From positions 62,001 through 126,000 of the forward strand of contig JAIBAH010000001.1 in assembly GCA_019695295.1 (NCBI GenBank): DNA of 64,000 nt, read 5' to 3'. Origin of the DNA: Bacteroidia bacterium (GTDB taxonomy: Bacteria > Bacteroidota > Bacteroidia > J057). Under the pieces are notes generated by a model. That model did not search any database and was not told the origin of the DNA. It saw nothing but the letters and a program-made list of their open reading frames with translations. The position numbers were made by a program, and so were the translations under genes. Positions within the stretch are counted from its first letter, which is position 1; every line of letters starts with the position of its first letter. Shown in pieces: positions 17,656 to 27,518 of this stretch.

Positions 17656-20600
17656 TTATCGCATAATATACATTTTTCCCCAGCCGTTTTTGAACATTTT
17701 ATCCGTTTTGTCATCTTCGGCAGACTCTTTCAGGGTATTGGTTTGCATTTTCGTAACCACCCTGTAAAGATACACTCCGTTTGCCAGTCTGTCGCCGTAT
17801 TCGTCAGTTCCGTCCCAGGCAAAATCCGTGAGGTTTTTCCCGAAATGTACATCTCCCAACGCTTTTAAGTCAATGACTTTCACCAGTTTACCGGTAATGG
17901 TAAATATCTGAATCTGGAACATTTCCGGCAATTCATTTCCGGTAAGGATATAGGCAAACCGGGTAGAAGTGGAGAAAGGATTCGGATAATTCAGGACATT
18001 GGTCACAGTGTGCGCATTAATCACTCTGAAGGAAATTTCATAATTGGATTTTCCGGCGTCGTTGCCTCTCATATCCCGGCCTTGTACTCTCAGGCTGTAG
18101 TAGTCATTTTCAGAATCCGCCAGAGGCTGAATTGCGCCCGGAGAGAAGGTTAATCTGGCTTTATTCAACGGCAGTGTCGCAGGCTCCCACTCGATTCTGG
18201 GGTCGCTGTTGTCAATCCGGATTCGCTCCCATTGTGCTCCGTTCTGGGGGTTTCTCCAATATACATCAAAGGTAGAAGTATCCGTCATTGCAAGGAACTG
18301 ATTTTCGTCTTTTGCTTCAATCAGAATTTTGGGGGTAGGAGAAATAATATCGAGGTCCATAATTTCCTTCCCGTCAAAAGTAACATGCAGCAAAGGGTTT
18401 TCTTTATCAGAAATCACAAAGAAAGGATGAATATAGGTATTATTGAACAGATATTGTTCCGGTTGGTCGTATCCGGGATTCAGTTCTACAATAAATTTAT
18501 TGCTGCCTTCAATACCCATATTGAGTGTATTCACTTCAAAATCAATGACAATCCTTCCTTCCTTGGGTAAAGGAGCAAATTTTTTCTGACCAAGCTGAAT
18601 AATATCCCGGTCTTCTGTTTCAATCCGGAAAGAAACGAGCAGGCTGTCCATATTGATTTTGGACGGATTTACTGCCCCCATCCTTATCTTTAGGTCCGCC
18701 CCTTCCGCAAGGGTATCGGTTTTGAAGTAGAAGTCTCCAAAAGGATCAATGACAGCATCCGGAGCCTGATTATAGAGTATGTGCCAGTGTTCAAGCTGAG
18801 GTGCAGTACTATAAATACTATCCGTTATTTCTGATTTTAGCTGAATAAACGGATACGTTTCATGACTGATGGTATCCAGATTATAAGTTCCGGCAGAAGT
18901 TGTTTTAAACATAAAGGTTTCTGAACCATCCTGTTTTAATCCATACACAGATACATTTGCAAACTCTTGCAGCTGATTATCAATCGTATTCCAGTCCCAG
19001 ATGAGTTGAGTCCATCCCTTTGAAGGGCCGATAATCGTGGAAAACGCAGATGCATTCTGATAAGGAACAGAAAGCGTTACATCAACGACATAGTCTCCAC
19101 CGATATTGGGAGTAAGCAGGGATTGAACCGTGGAGGGATTGCCGATTCTGCCATATATCAGGAATTTCTCATTATCTCCCAGGTTTCTCAGACCGGCAGA
19201 TACGCCAATGGATTCCAGATAGTCAAAAATATAGGTTTGCCAGAAAGGCACTCTGGGATTTCTGTTGCTGGAAATAAAGAAGTAATCTCCCGGATTCGCA
19301 GATTGTAATGCCGTAATCAGGGTATTGAGTGAACCTCCGGTATTCAGGGCCGTAGGAGCAGCAGCATACCCAACGGTATTGGAAAAAGTCTGGGATGTAT
19401 ATTTAACGGTTAAGTCATTTTTGTCAATAATCATGAATGCAACCCCATTCAGATTCGAAGAGAAGTTGGAAGAGCCTACATAACCGGCGTCATTGATAAA
19501 TACTTCAAAAAAGCCAAAAGACCTTACTCTGTAACTATAAGATTTTTCTTTTTTGGTAAAAACCCATTTATCCTGAACAAGTTCCAGTTCTACATTCGTT
19601 TTGGCGTCCTTTATGAACTGAGGGATTCTTGCCTGCGCCCAGCCTTTTTTACCCTGAATATATCGGAAAGAGGAATTTGCCCATGCCAGAGGGGTAATAT
19701 CGGCTAATCTCACTCTCCAGTAGTAAACCATGCTGTCGGTAAGGGTATAAGGAATATCCCATTTGGCCAGCATAGATTTTCCGGTTACTACTTCTGATGT
19801 TCGCATTAAGGGAGAAGTAAAATCATAAGTAGTATCAATTTCAAATACATACTTTACAAGACTGTCTCTTGTCATGGAAAAACCCGAAGCGATAAGCTGT
19901 GGATCATTATAGTCAATCACCGAAAACTCAAACGGAAAAAGACAGGCGGGGATGTTACCCGGTATCAGCTTGCTGATTATTGCGATATTATTATTTTCGT
20001 TGGTTTCCGAAATAAAATTAGTGGAATCGGCAAAAATTTCAAAAGTATTATAACCTGCCATCGCAGCCCCTACAGGATTTTTGAGATAGACCGACAGGGT
20101 GTCCGAAAATTTAAATACGGCCATTTTTTTATTGGGGTGATTATACCACTCTCCCGAAGGAAGCTGCTGACGGAAAGATACATAGAAAGAATCATTGGAT
20201 ACCAGTCCGAGATTTTTCACGATTACATTGATTTTAAATGAATCCTCCATCGCAGAGAAATTATCAGGCGTAAAGAAAATGCCGGAATTGGTAAGTTCCA
20301 GGTCATATCCACCTGGTACATTCATTCGTACAGCAGGGTCACCCTGAAGGTCCAGCTGACGGATATGGTTTCTCAGTCTGATTGAAGTACCAAATGTATC
20401 CAGATATTTCTCAAATACTTCCTTCATAATATCTCCCATTCTTTCCCCGATTTCATATTTCCACGCCCAGTTGTACATGAGGTTTGAGTATCGGCTCAGT
20501 TCGTAGGCATATCCCGGCCCTGTATTGGCAAGGTAACCGATAGCCCCTCTCTCCGGCTGAATCACCCATCTTGAACCAAAGGTGTTTTTTTCATCAAATT

Positions 20601-22665
20601 TTCCACCATAGCAACCCATTGCAAATACAAAAGGATACTTATGGAAATTAGTGTATTCGTAAGGCTCTTTCAGGTCAACGTCCACGATATTGGAGCCTGA
20701 GTGTCCAAAGAAATGAATCCAGGCGGTTCCTTTATTGATTACGTAATCATAGTCAGCATTAGGATCAGTAGTACTGTTTGAATACTTCTGATAAATGGTT
20801 CCGTGTCCGCCAAAAGGATCCCCTTCAAAGATGGATTTCCCGTACTGAAGGGTCTGCTGAATGATGGATACTTCTGCATTGCTGTTTCCTCCTCCCAGGA
20901 AAACGCCTTCTTTTTTCCATGAATCCCACGCCTGATGCTCATGGTCAATCACTTTATTCAGATAGTCCAGCCCTTGCTGATTGTTTTCTATTACAATCCT
21001 GCCTATCGGAACGCGGGGCACTATTTCAAGGTGGCTGTTGGGGTTGTAATGACTCACAAATTCAAAATCCGAAACCGGGTTACCAATCGAAGGTACCGTA
21101 CCGAGATTAAATACCGTACTGTTGTTGGATGCATCAAAATCAATTGCTTTACCCAACAGTAAAATATATTCGGGCTTTACCGTCCAGCTATCGAGTGCCT
21201 CCTTGCAAAATCGTTTAATCGCCCAGGGAGTTACGGAGCCATATCCGTATTCATCATACATATCTTCTACATAGACAATTTTTGCGGGAATATTATTCAC
21301 CGTATTGGTATCCCTGTAGGTTTTGTAAGCTGTGGCAGCCTGAGTATAATCTCTGTGCGTAATAATCAGGAAAGGAGCTCCGGTTTGACTATAAAGTTGA
21401 TTCAGATTATGGGTCGGATTGATGACCGGTTTTTTATATCCCAAATCGGTAACGACAATCACATCCCTGTTAAAACTGCTTGCAGGAAAAATCAGGTTCA
21501 GTGTTTTATTATTTACCCCTGTGCCGGTTATATCTCCTTCTACTCTTACCTGATTCAGAACATCAAAGGCATATCCTTTTGTATTTCCCTTTACTTTAGG
21601 GAAGGCATAATACTGATTGGAAGCACTTAGGGGTATTTCCGGCAACTCAAAGTAGGGAATTGTATCCATACCGGAAGATGCAAGCCTTTCATATCTCAGA
21701 TTGATCCAGCAAAGGCTGTTATTATCAATCGGAAATGCCCCCTCAAAACGAATCGGTGTTGTGGCCGGCAGCGTTTGGTTCAGGGTTGCATGATAGGTTT
21801 GACAATAAACTCCTACGGTATCTTTGTTGATTACTGCAGTATTGTTTGCAAACACCCTTAGTCCATGCTGAGTATCTGACTTTCCAAATACCCGGACTGA
21901 TAAACGGGGAGAAACCGAAGGATTCGTATTTGCATAAGGTACTTTCAGATTGAGGGTGTAATAAGAAGAGGAGCTAAAATCTGGGCCTATCCAGCCTTCT
22001 CCTGTGGTATAGTCGCTGTTAAGGATGTGATTATCACTGTACTGACTGTTTGACCCGCTTCCTCCGTTTGAATTTCTCCGCTGAGGATAACCAGTGCCTG
22101 TCGTTTTAGTAGGGATATAGGCAGCGTCGAAAAGGAAAGTAGCACTGGGAGTGGTGTAGTTATTGGAAAATACGGGCGTAAACCGTTTTCCGACAATCCC
22201 GCCCGAAACAGAGGGCTCCCAGGTAAGGAAATAAGCAGAAGTATCCGAGAAAATACTCATTTGTTTGATGGGCTGAAGGTCCTGACCCGGTATCACAACG
22301 CCTGTTGCGGGGTCTCTGTACATAAGGGAATCTACCCTTCCGTCATTTTGTTTTCCGATAAACTCAAAAAAATCAAAGGTCGCAGAATTGGCAGGAGAAA
22401 CATAAATCGGAATCTCCACCCCTCTGTAATAGATTTTGAGTGTTCTTGCGTCAGCAGTGGACAAATCATGTCCGGCATTCAGCAAATCGGTTTTGGAAAC
22501 CTGATAAATTCCGTCTGAACCTACTTCCATTTTCACAAACAGACGGTTAGGATTGTTATTAATCAGATTTTTATACCATTGATTTCCCAAATCGAAGGAC
22601 TGCGCCCAAAGTAATTGAGATAAAAACAGTAAACCTGAAACGGAAAAAATTTTTTTCATATACAT
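17656..22665 (-). CDS. porU: T9SS C-terminal signal peptidase PorU (C25 family)
   Basis: PorU is the outer-membrane gingipain-like sortase that removes the C-terminal signal of T9SS cargo and attaches it to the cell surface. The 1669-residue size matches Bacteroidota PorU proteins. The C25 catalytic dyad is visible as His655 in a FFGHSGSN motif and Cys685 in AMGCYGGKFDEK. A signal peptide starts the protein; the second ATG at 22659 is an equally good start. The C-terminus contains NYPNPFSTSTRF and ANGVYLYRV, a T9SS-type end also seen in other PorU proteins. It lies 46 bases downstream of porV, its partner in the attachment complex. Confidence 0.95.
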   Translation of the reverse strand: MYMKKIFSVSGLLFLSQLLWAQSFDLGNQWYKNLINNNPNRLFVKMEVGSDGIYQVSKTDLLNAGHDLSTADARTLKIYYRGVEIPIYVSPANSATFDFFEFIGKQNDGRVDSLMYRDPATGVVIPGQDLQPIKQMSIFSDTSAYFLTWEPSVSGGIVGKRFTPVFSNNYTTPSATFLFDAAYIPTKTTGTGYPQRRNSNGGSGSNSQYSDNHILNSDYTTGEGWIGPDFSSSSYYTLNLKVPYANTNPSVSPRLSVRVFGKSDTQHGLRVFANNTAVINKDTVGVYCQTYHATLNQTLPATTPIRFEGAFPIDNNSLCWINLRYERLASSGMDTIPYFELPEIPLSASNQYYAFPKVKGNTKGYAFDVLNQVRVEGDITGTGVNNKTLNLIFPASSFNRDVIVVTDLGYKKPVINPTHNLNQLYSQTGAPFLIITHRDYTQAATAYKTYRDTNTVNNIPAKIVYVEDMYDEYGYGSVTPWAIKRFCKEALDSWTVKPEYILLLGKAIDFDASNNSTVFNLGTVPSIGNPVSDFEFVSHYNPNSHLEIVPRVPIGRIVIENNQQGLDYLNKVIDHEHQAWDSWKKEGVFLGGGNSNAEVSIIQQTLQYGKSIFEGDPFGGHGTIYQKYSNSTTDPNADYDYVINKGTAWIHFFGHSGSNIVDVDLKEPYEYTNFHKYPFVFAMGCYGGKFDEKNTFGSRWVIQPERGAIGYLANTGPGYAYELSRYSNLMYNWAWKYEIGERMGDIMKEVFEKYLDTFGTSIRLRNHIRQLDLQGDPAVRMNVPGGYDLELTNSGIFFTPDNFSAMEDSFKINVIVKNLGLVSNDSFYVSFRQQLPSGEWYNHPNKKMAVFKFSDTLSVYLKNPVGAAMAGYNTFEIFADSTNFISETNENNNIAIISKLIPGNIPACLFPFEFSVIDYNDPQLIASGFSMTRDSLVKYVFEIDTTYDFTSPLMRTSEVVTGKSMLAKWDIPYTLTDSMVYYWRVRLADITPLAWANSSFRYIQGKKGWAQARIPQFIKDAKTNVELELVQDKWVFTKKEKSYSYRVRSFGFFEVFINDAGYVGSSNFSSNLNGVAFMIIDKNDLTVKYTSQTFSNTVGYAAAPTALNTGGSLNTLITALQSANPGDYFFISSNRNPRVPFWQTYIFDYLESIGVSAGLRNLGDNEKFLIYGRIGNPSTVQSLLTPNIGGDYVVDVTLSVPYQNASAFSTIIGPSKGWTQLIWDWNTIDNQLQEFANVSVYGLKQDGSETFMFKTTSAGTYNLDTISHETYPFIQLKSEITDSIYSTAPQLEHWHILYNQAPDAVIDPFGDFYFKTDTLAEGADLKIRMGAVNPSKINMDSLLVSFRIETEDRDIIQLGQKKFAPLPKEGRIVIDFEVNTLNMGIEGSNKFIVELNPGYDQPEQYLFNNTYIHPFFVISDKENPLLHVTFDGKEIMDLDIISPTPKILIEAKDENQFLAMTDTSTFDVYWRNPQNGAQWERIRIDNSDPRIEWEPATLPLNKARLTFSPGAIQPLADSENDYYSLRVQGRDMRGNDAGKSNYEISFRVINAHTVTNVLNYPNPFSTSTRFAYILTGNELPEMFQIQIFTITGKLVKVIDLKALGDVHFGKNLTDFAWDGTDEYGDRLANGVYLYRVVTKMQTNTLKESAEDDKTDKMFKNGWGKMYIMR

Positions 22666-22711
22666 ATTATTATAAACAAAACTAAAAAACAGTAATAAAA
22701 TACATCAGAAG

Positions 22712-23845
22712 TTAATTTGTTTTTGAAGGAACGAGGAGTTTCAGGGAAACCACATGAGAGTATAGATTCTGCTGAAAATTTCCGATATTGGCAAGGGCAT
22801 AATCCACCTGCAACCCTTTGATTACAAATCCGAGTCCGGCGGTAGGAAAAATCCCTGTAACCTCTTCTCCATCACCATTTACGGTATTCTGAAGATTATA
22901 CACGCCTCCTCTCAGGAAAGCAATGGGTTTTCCGGTATTTTTGTTTTTGTATGCAAACTCGAGTCCTACTCTTGGGTCAAAGGAAGCCGCTCCTGCCGAG
23001 ATAAGTGCGCTGCTCCTTTTGCCGTCCAGAAAAACATCGTTGTCTAAGGCAAGCAAAAGCCCCAGAGAATTACTATTGATGATATTATAGGCCACTCCCA
23101 GGCGAATCGTAGGGCGGGTGATTTCAACGGAGTTTTCAGGGATGACATTGCCTGTGCTGATGAAGGTGGAGCCAAAGGTTTCTGTATTGAAGGTCCACAT
23201 ATTATAGGTCTGTGTTGCATCCATGAGCATAAGTCCTGCAGCAAAACGTTCAGTTTTGTATTTTGCAGCGACATCCAGCCCAAATCCCCAGGCATTTCCA
23301 AAACGTCCGACTCCCCTGTAAATTACTTTAAAGTTTGTACCAAAAGAGAGTCTGGGAATGGAGGCGGGTCTCCAGGCATAGGAAATCAGGGTTGCAAAAT
23401 CCGAGGTAGAAAAGGCTTTAACCTTATTAAAGTCGATATTTCCGTTACTCACAAGATCCAGTGTATTAGGGATATTATCCACTCCAAGCCTGATAACAGA
23501 AACGCCAAAACGGCGGTTGCCTGCAGAGTCAAGCGGAAGGGAAAAACCGGCATAATTATACGTTGCAATATTGGCAAAATAGGAAGAATACATGAGTGAA
23601 ACTTCAGGCTTCATACTGCCATGAACCAGGCCTGCGGGATTCCAGTAGCCACTCAGTACGTCATCAGAAGTAGCAATCATTGCATGCCCCATTCCAAAAG
23701 CTCTCGCTCCTACTCCTATTTTCAGAAACTCATTGGAATACTTACGGGCTTCAGCTTTGGGCTCTTGTGCATAAACAGACAAATTCAGCCCGGCCACGAA
23801 TCCGATTACCCCCAAAATGTGTTTACAAAATCTTACAAAATTCAT
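22712..23845 (-). CDS. porV: T9SS outer-membrane shuttle protein PorV
   Basis: PorV (LptO) is a FadL-like beta-barrel that takes cargo from the SprA translocon and hands it to PorU. The 377-residue sequence has a signal peptide, then the diagnostic EFLKIGVGARAFGMGHA block and the SGYWNPAGL motif, followed by alternating amphipathic beta strands to the C-terminus. It is directly upstream of porU in the same direction. A candidate -7 element (TATATTTG on the minus strand, 23896-23903) lies about 50 bases upstream of the start, without a clear -33 partner. Confidence 0.94.
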   Translation of the reverse strand: MNFVRFCKHILGVIGFVAGLNLSVYAQEPKAEARKYSNEFLKIGVGARAFGMGHAMIATSDDVLSGYWNPAGLVHGSMKPEVSLMYSSYFANIATYNYAGFSLPLDSAGNRRFGVSVIRLGVDNIPNTLDLVSNGNIDFNKVKAFSTSDFATLISYAWRPASIPRLSFGTNFKVIYRGVGRFGNAWGFGLDVAAKYKTERFAAGLMLMDATQTYNMWTFNTETFGSTFISTGNVIPENSVEITRPTIRLGVAYNIINSNSLGLLLALDNDVFLDGKRSSALISAGAASFDPRVGLEFAYKNKNTGKPIAFLRGGVYNLQNTVNGDGEEVTGIFPTAGLGFVIKGLQVDYALANIGNFQQNLYSHVVSLKLLVPSKTN

Positions 23846-23942
23846 AAATAGTAGTTAATTTTTAAAGATGAAAGATAAATCCAAATAATAAAACGCAAAT
23901 ATACCCTTCATCGTAGTCTTAATTTATATCAAAAATTATACC

Positions 23943-24623
23943 TTATTCCGGTTTTGGTAAATTCTTATGCAAAAAAACAAATAATTCCCCTATTTCCGGT
24001 TTAATTTTCTTTTCAAACTCCCTGAGATATTCCAGAAAAACCGGTGTATCCATATAAGCTGTTTCTTCAATCCCCACCCTACCGACAATTCTTTTCAGTA
24101 CAAAGATAATATATTCGTATGATTCATAGTGATACAAATACTCATTGTCCAGAAATTTTTGTAAAAAACCGCTAAAAGTAGAAGCCGGAGTATCAAGAAA
24201 AGCCTGAGTCATTTCTGTAATTCTGACAGCCCCTATTTTATGCAAATGAAAATAAAAGTCCCTGACCAGCTGATTATCTTCTTCTATCAGGATTTTATCA
24301 ATGAGAATCTCTATCAGAACATGAGCAACAAAAAAGGAGCGTTTGGCGGAGCCGTCGGGAAACATCTTTCTGAGATCAGCTGATACAACATTACATTCCC
24401 TTTCAAAAAATTCGCAGGTATGAAATATTTTATCTGTATCATAATGCCTGACGATTCCCTGATAAAATTTCTGAAGCGGAAGCGGAAAATGTAAGTGGTG
24501 GGAAAGATGTTTTATTCTTAACTTTCTGTTATAGATGGAAAGCAGGTCAGGAATACATACCCCTACCAAATACTCTGAATCAGGATGAAACCGATCAAGC
24601 GAAAAATGAGAAATAAAATTCAT
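23943..24623 (-). CDS. Hypothetical protein, possibly ACP-phosphodiesterase-like
   Basis: A 226-residue soluble, His- and Phe-rich protein. The start MNFISHFSLDRF, then GVCIPDLLSIYNR, and YQGIVRHYDTDKIFH resemble the metal-binding layout of AcpH-like ACP phosphodiesterases and other HD-like all-helical hydrolases, with His6, Asp26 and His59/Asp61 as candidate ligands. The similarity is faint and I would not assert the enzymatic activity. It lies upstream of porV on the same strand with a 97-base gap that includes porV's likely promoter, so it is probably a separate unit. Confidence 0.5.
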   Translation of the reverse strand: MNFISHFSLDRFHPDSEYLVGVCIPDLLSIYNRKLRIKHLSHHLHFPLPLQKFYQGIVRHYDTDKIFHTCEFFERECNVVSADLRKMFPDGSAKRSFFVAHVLIEILIDKILIEEDNQLVRDFYFHLHKIGAVRITEMTQAFLDTPASTFSGFLQKFLDNEYLYHYESYEYIIFVLKRIVGRVGIEETAYMDTPVFLEYLREFEKKIKPEIGELFVFLHKNLPKPE

Positions 24624-24953
24624 ATTTTGTATCCAAACGGCTACAAATATCTGTTTTTTTTTTCATTAAGTTATCTTTTTTACACTAATAAAAGATTTTT
24701 TAACACATATCTGTAAAAATTAACCGGTTTTTATGTAGTTTTGAGCAAAAAATACGGGAAGTGGTCTCATTTAATACTTTATTAATTAGAGATTTACGGG
24801 AATCATTAAAAAAAACGGTATTCATATTTATCTGCTCCTGTGTCTGAATCTGTTTATTTTTACTTAATTTGCACCGTATTTTTTTCAAAATATATTATCA
24901 CCTTTTAAATCACGTTGATTTAATCAGAAAACGAAATCATTTACTCAATTTTT
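24624..24953. other. Divergent intergenic region
   Basis: 330 bp of AT-rich DNA between the divergent hypothetical gene and the peptide transporter. A TTAATTTG (24864-24871) resembles a -7 element for the transporter, with only a poor -33. A 62-codon minus-strand open frame here (24700-24888) has low-complexity composition and is not credited. Confidence 0.35.
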
Positions 24954-26468
24954 ATGGCACAAACTAAATCACATCCACGCGGACTCTATCTGTTATTTGT
25001 AACAGAAATGTGGGAGCGTTTCAGTTATTACGGAATGAGGGCAATCTTCATCCTGTTTATGACAAAAATTCTATTGCTGAAGGATGCAGAAGCGTCTCAG
25101 ATTTATGGAAGTTATACTGGTCTGGTTTACCTTACCCCTTTACTTGGCGGGTATCTTTGCGATAAGTTTTTAGGAAACCGGAGAAGCATCATTATCGGTG
25201 GTGCACTGATGGCAATCGGGCAGTTTTTTATGTTTTTGAGTGCTTCCGCCGGAGGACCTTCCGGGACTTCTCTCATGTGGGCCGGACTTACCTCCCTGAT
25301 TATCGGAAATGGTTTTTTTAAACCCAATATTTCCACCATGGTGGGGCAGCTTTATCCCGCTAACGACAGGAGAATTGACAGTGCGTTTACCATCTTTTAT
25401 ATGGGTATCAACCTGGGAGCGTTCTTTTCTCCGCTTGTGTGTGGCTCCATGGATTTCAAATGGGGATTTCTCGCGGCCTGTATCGGGATGATTATCAGCT
25501 TAATTACTTTCATTTTGTTCCAGAAAACCTACCTTATCTCTGAAGAAGGGCAGGAAATTGGCTTACCGGTAAAAAAATTAGACATTGTGAGTATTCTTAT
25601 GACCATCGGCTCTATTGGTATTGTGTTTTTCATGCTGAATTTCAAACAGTTATTTCAATCGGACATAGATATTATCAGCTACTTTATTTATGGAGCGATG
25701 ATTATAATGCCTTTGATAATCCTGACAGACAAAAGCCTTACCATTACAGAAAGAAACCGGATTATCGTGATTTTCATTCTGGCATTTTTCGTAATTTTCT
25801 TCTGGGGTGCATTCGAACAGGCGGGCGCCTCACTTACCCTTTTTGCAGACCGTCAGACTAACCGGACACTGTTTGGATGGGAAATGCCTGCCTCCTATTT
25901 TCAATCAGTGAATCCCCTTGCTGTAATCGGGCTTGCGCCTTTATTTACCATCATCTGGGGATTTTTATATACCCGTAATCTTGAGCCTTCTTCTCCTAAA
26001 AAAATGGCGATTGGTCTTGCTTTGGTTGCGCTCGGATACGTCGTCATCGCTATTGCTGTAAAAGGGCTGGGCGTGGAAGACAAAGTTTCCATGTGGTGGC
26101 TGATTGCATTGTACATCATTCATACAATGGGTGAGCTTTGCCTCTCCCCTATCGGACTTTCGATGGTATCCAAACTATCTCCCCTCCGTTTATCTTCTCT
26201 GATGATGGGTACATGGTTCCTTGCAAATGCAGCCGCCAATAAATTTGCAGGTACTCTCAGCGCGCTGATTCCCCCTACTGCAGGGGCTGAAGCGACTACA
26301 GAGCCGGTAAAGTATCCTGAATTTTTAGGATTTCAGATAACCAATCTTTATGAATTTTTCATGCTGTTCATTATTATGACAGGTGTAGCGGCAGGTATTC
26401 TCTTTGTATTGAGTTCCTGGTTACAAAAAATGATGAATGAAGATAAATTTGAAGCGAAAACCCACTAA
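24954..26468 (+). CDS. POT-family proton-dependent peptide transporter
   Basis: A 504-residue, roughly 12-14-helix inner-membrane protein of the PTR2/POT branch of the major facilitator superfamily, importing di- and tripeptides with protons. The signature WERFSYYGMRAI is at about residues 20-31 and contains the ExxER-type proton/substrate element; GNGFFKPNIST occurs near residue 120 and FYMGINLGAFFSPL near 150, all POT hallmarks. The gene is alone and followed by a strong terminator at 26501-26534. Confidence 0.92.
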   Translation: MAQTKSHPRGLYLLFVTEMWERFSYYGMRAIFILFMTKILLLKDAEASQIYGSYTGLVYLTPLLGGYLCDKFLGNRRSIIIGGALMAIGQFFMFLSASAGGPSGTSLMWAGLTSLIIGNGFFKPNISTMVGQLYPANDRRIDSAFTIFYMGINLGAFFSPLVCGSMDFKWGFLAACIGMIISLITFILFQKTYLISEEGQEIGLPVKKLDIVSILMTIGSIGIVFFMLNFKQLFQSDIDIISYFIYGAMIIMPLIILTDKSLTITERNRIIVIFILAFFVIFFWGAFEQAGASLTLFADRQTNRTLFGWEMPASYFQSVNPLAVIGLAPLFTIIWGFLYTRNLEPSSPKKMAIGLALVALGYVVIAIAVKGLGVEDKVSMWWLIALYIIHTMGELCLSPIGLSMVSKLSPLRLSSLMMGTWFLANAAANKFAGTLSALIPPTAGAEATTEPVKYPEFLGFQITNLYEFFMLFIIMTGVAAGILFVLSSWLQKMMNEDKFEAKTH

Positions 26469-26500
26469 TTCCAGTCCGGTTTTCTTCCGTCTATAATCAC

Positions 26501-26534
26501 AAAAACCGGTAAAGTACTGCTTTACCGGTTTTTT
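26501..26534 (+). terminator. Terminator of the peptide transporter
   Basis: Perfect 14-bp inverted repeat (26501-26514 with 26520-26533) with a 5-base loop, ending in T residues, 32 bases after the stop codon and just before the PrsW-type gene. Confidence 0.88.
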
Positions 26535-26547
26535 AAACAACAATTCA

Positions 26548-27315
26548 ATGGAAAATATTTTAAATATAGCCGGTGTAGTTGCGCTTGCCCTCGCCCCGGT
26601 TATTTTTATACTGATATACGTTATCACCAAAGATAAATACGACAGAGAACCCCTGCCTTATCTCATCGCTGCTTTTACTTTGGGGGCTTTGGGTGCGTAT
26701 CCGGTAGTAAAATCATCAGAATTCCTCAGTGAACTGCTTAATATTTCCGAGAATCAGTCTTCGCTTCACCTGCTGGTCTATATATTTGTAATTATTGCGC
26801 TGACAGAGGAGTTGATGAAATACCTTTGTCTGACGCTGTTTTTTTACCCCCTGAAAAAATTCAATGAGCCTTTGGATGGGATTATTTATTGTGTCTCTAT
26901 CTCGATGGGCTTTGCTGCCGTTGAAAATATTATCTATGTATATCAGTCCGGGTTTGCTACAGGGATTCTAAGAATGTTTACTGCGGTACCCTCACATGCT
27001 GTTTTTGGGACTATCATAGGATATTATGTCGGAAAAGCGAAGTTTACAGAAGGACAAAAACCTAAAATACTGCTTCATTTACAGGGTTTTATTATCGCTC
27101 TGATTCTGCACACCCTGTATGATTTTTTTATCTTTCTGGATTGGGGCGTGTCAGGGCTGATTTCTATCGCCATTCTGATTAAAGGAATCCTTTTTGCAAG
27201 AAATGCGATTCAGATAAGACTGGCGAATTCGCCTTTTCGTCCTGCCCCCACCGAAGTTATCATAGAGGAAACAGACAATCCGGAAGCAGAAGAAATGATT
27301 GGTTCAGAATTATGA
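26548..27315 (+). CDS. PrsW-family intramembrane protease
   Basis: A 255-residue membrane protein with about seven hydrophobic helices. All PrsW motifs are visible: EExxK at residues 87-91 (TEELMKY), Glu126 in FAAVENI, His150 in SHAVFG and His188 in HTLYDF. PrsW of Bacillus subtilis cleaves the anti-sigma factor RsiW in stress signalling; the Bacteroidota homologues lack RsiW and their substrates are unknown. The Arg/Glu-rich C-terminal tail is cytoplasmic. It follows the transporter but is separated from it by a terminator. Confidence 0.88.
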   Translation: MENILNIAGVVALALAPVIFILIYVITKDKYDREPLPYLIAAFTLGALGAYPVVKSSEFLSELLNISENQSSLHLLVYIFVIIALTEELMKYLCLTLFFYPLKKFNEPLDGIIYCVSISMGFAAVENIIYVYQSGFATGILRMFTAVPSHAVFGTIIGYYVGKAKFTEGQKPKILLHLQGFIIALILHTLYDFFIFLDWGVSGLISIAILIKGILFARNAIQIRLANSPFRPAPTEVIIEETDNPEAEEMIGSEL

Positions 27316-27518
27316 TTTCTGATTTTTTTTCCCTAAAAACCTGTCTGAAAAAGCATGAAACCTCCTGTTTTTTCGTTGATTATTGTCATAGTGCAGGCTT
27401 TCTGTGCAAGCGTGTCAAATTAACCTTCATTGGATTTGGCTAAGGGCTAAATTATTCTCAATTTTGTAGCGGGAATTGTTCCTGTCATTTTAATCAATAA
27501 TTATTTAACCGCTTTAGT

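Noticed and set aside
24700-24888. A 62-codon minus-strand frame before the peptide transporter
   Set aside because: Low-complexity, Asn/Lys-rich, no start context and in AT-rich DNA where such frames are expected.
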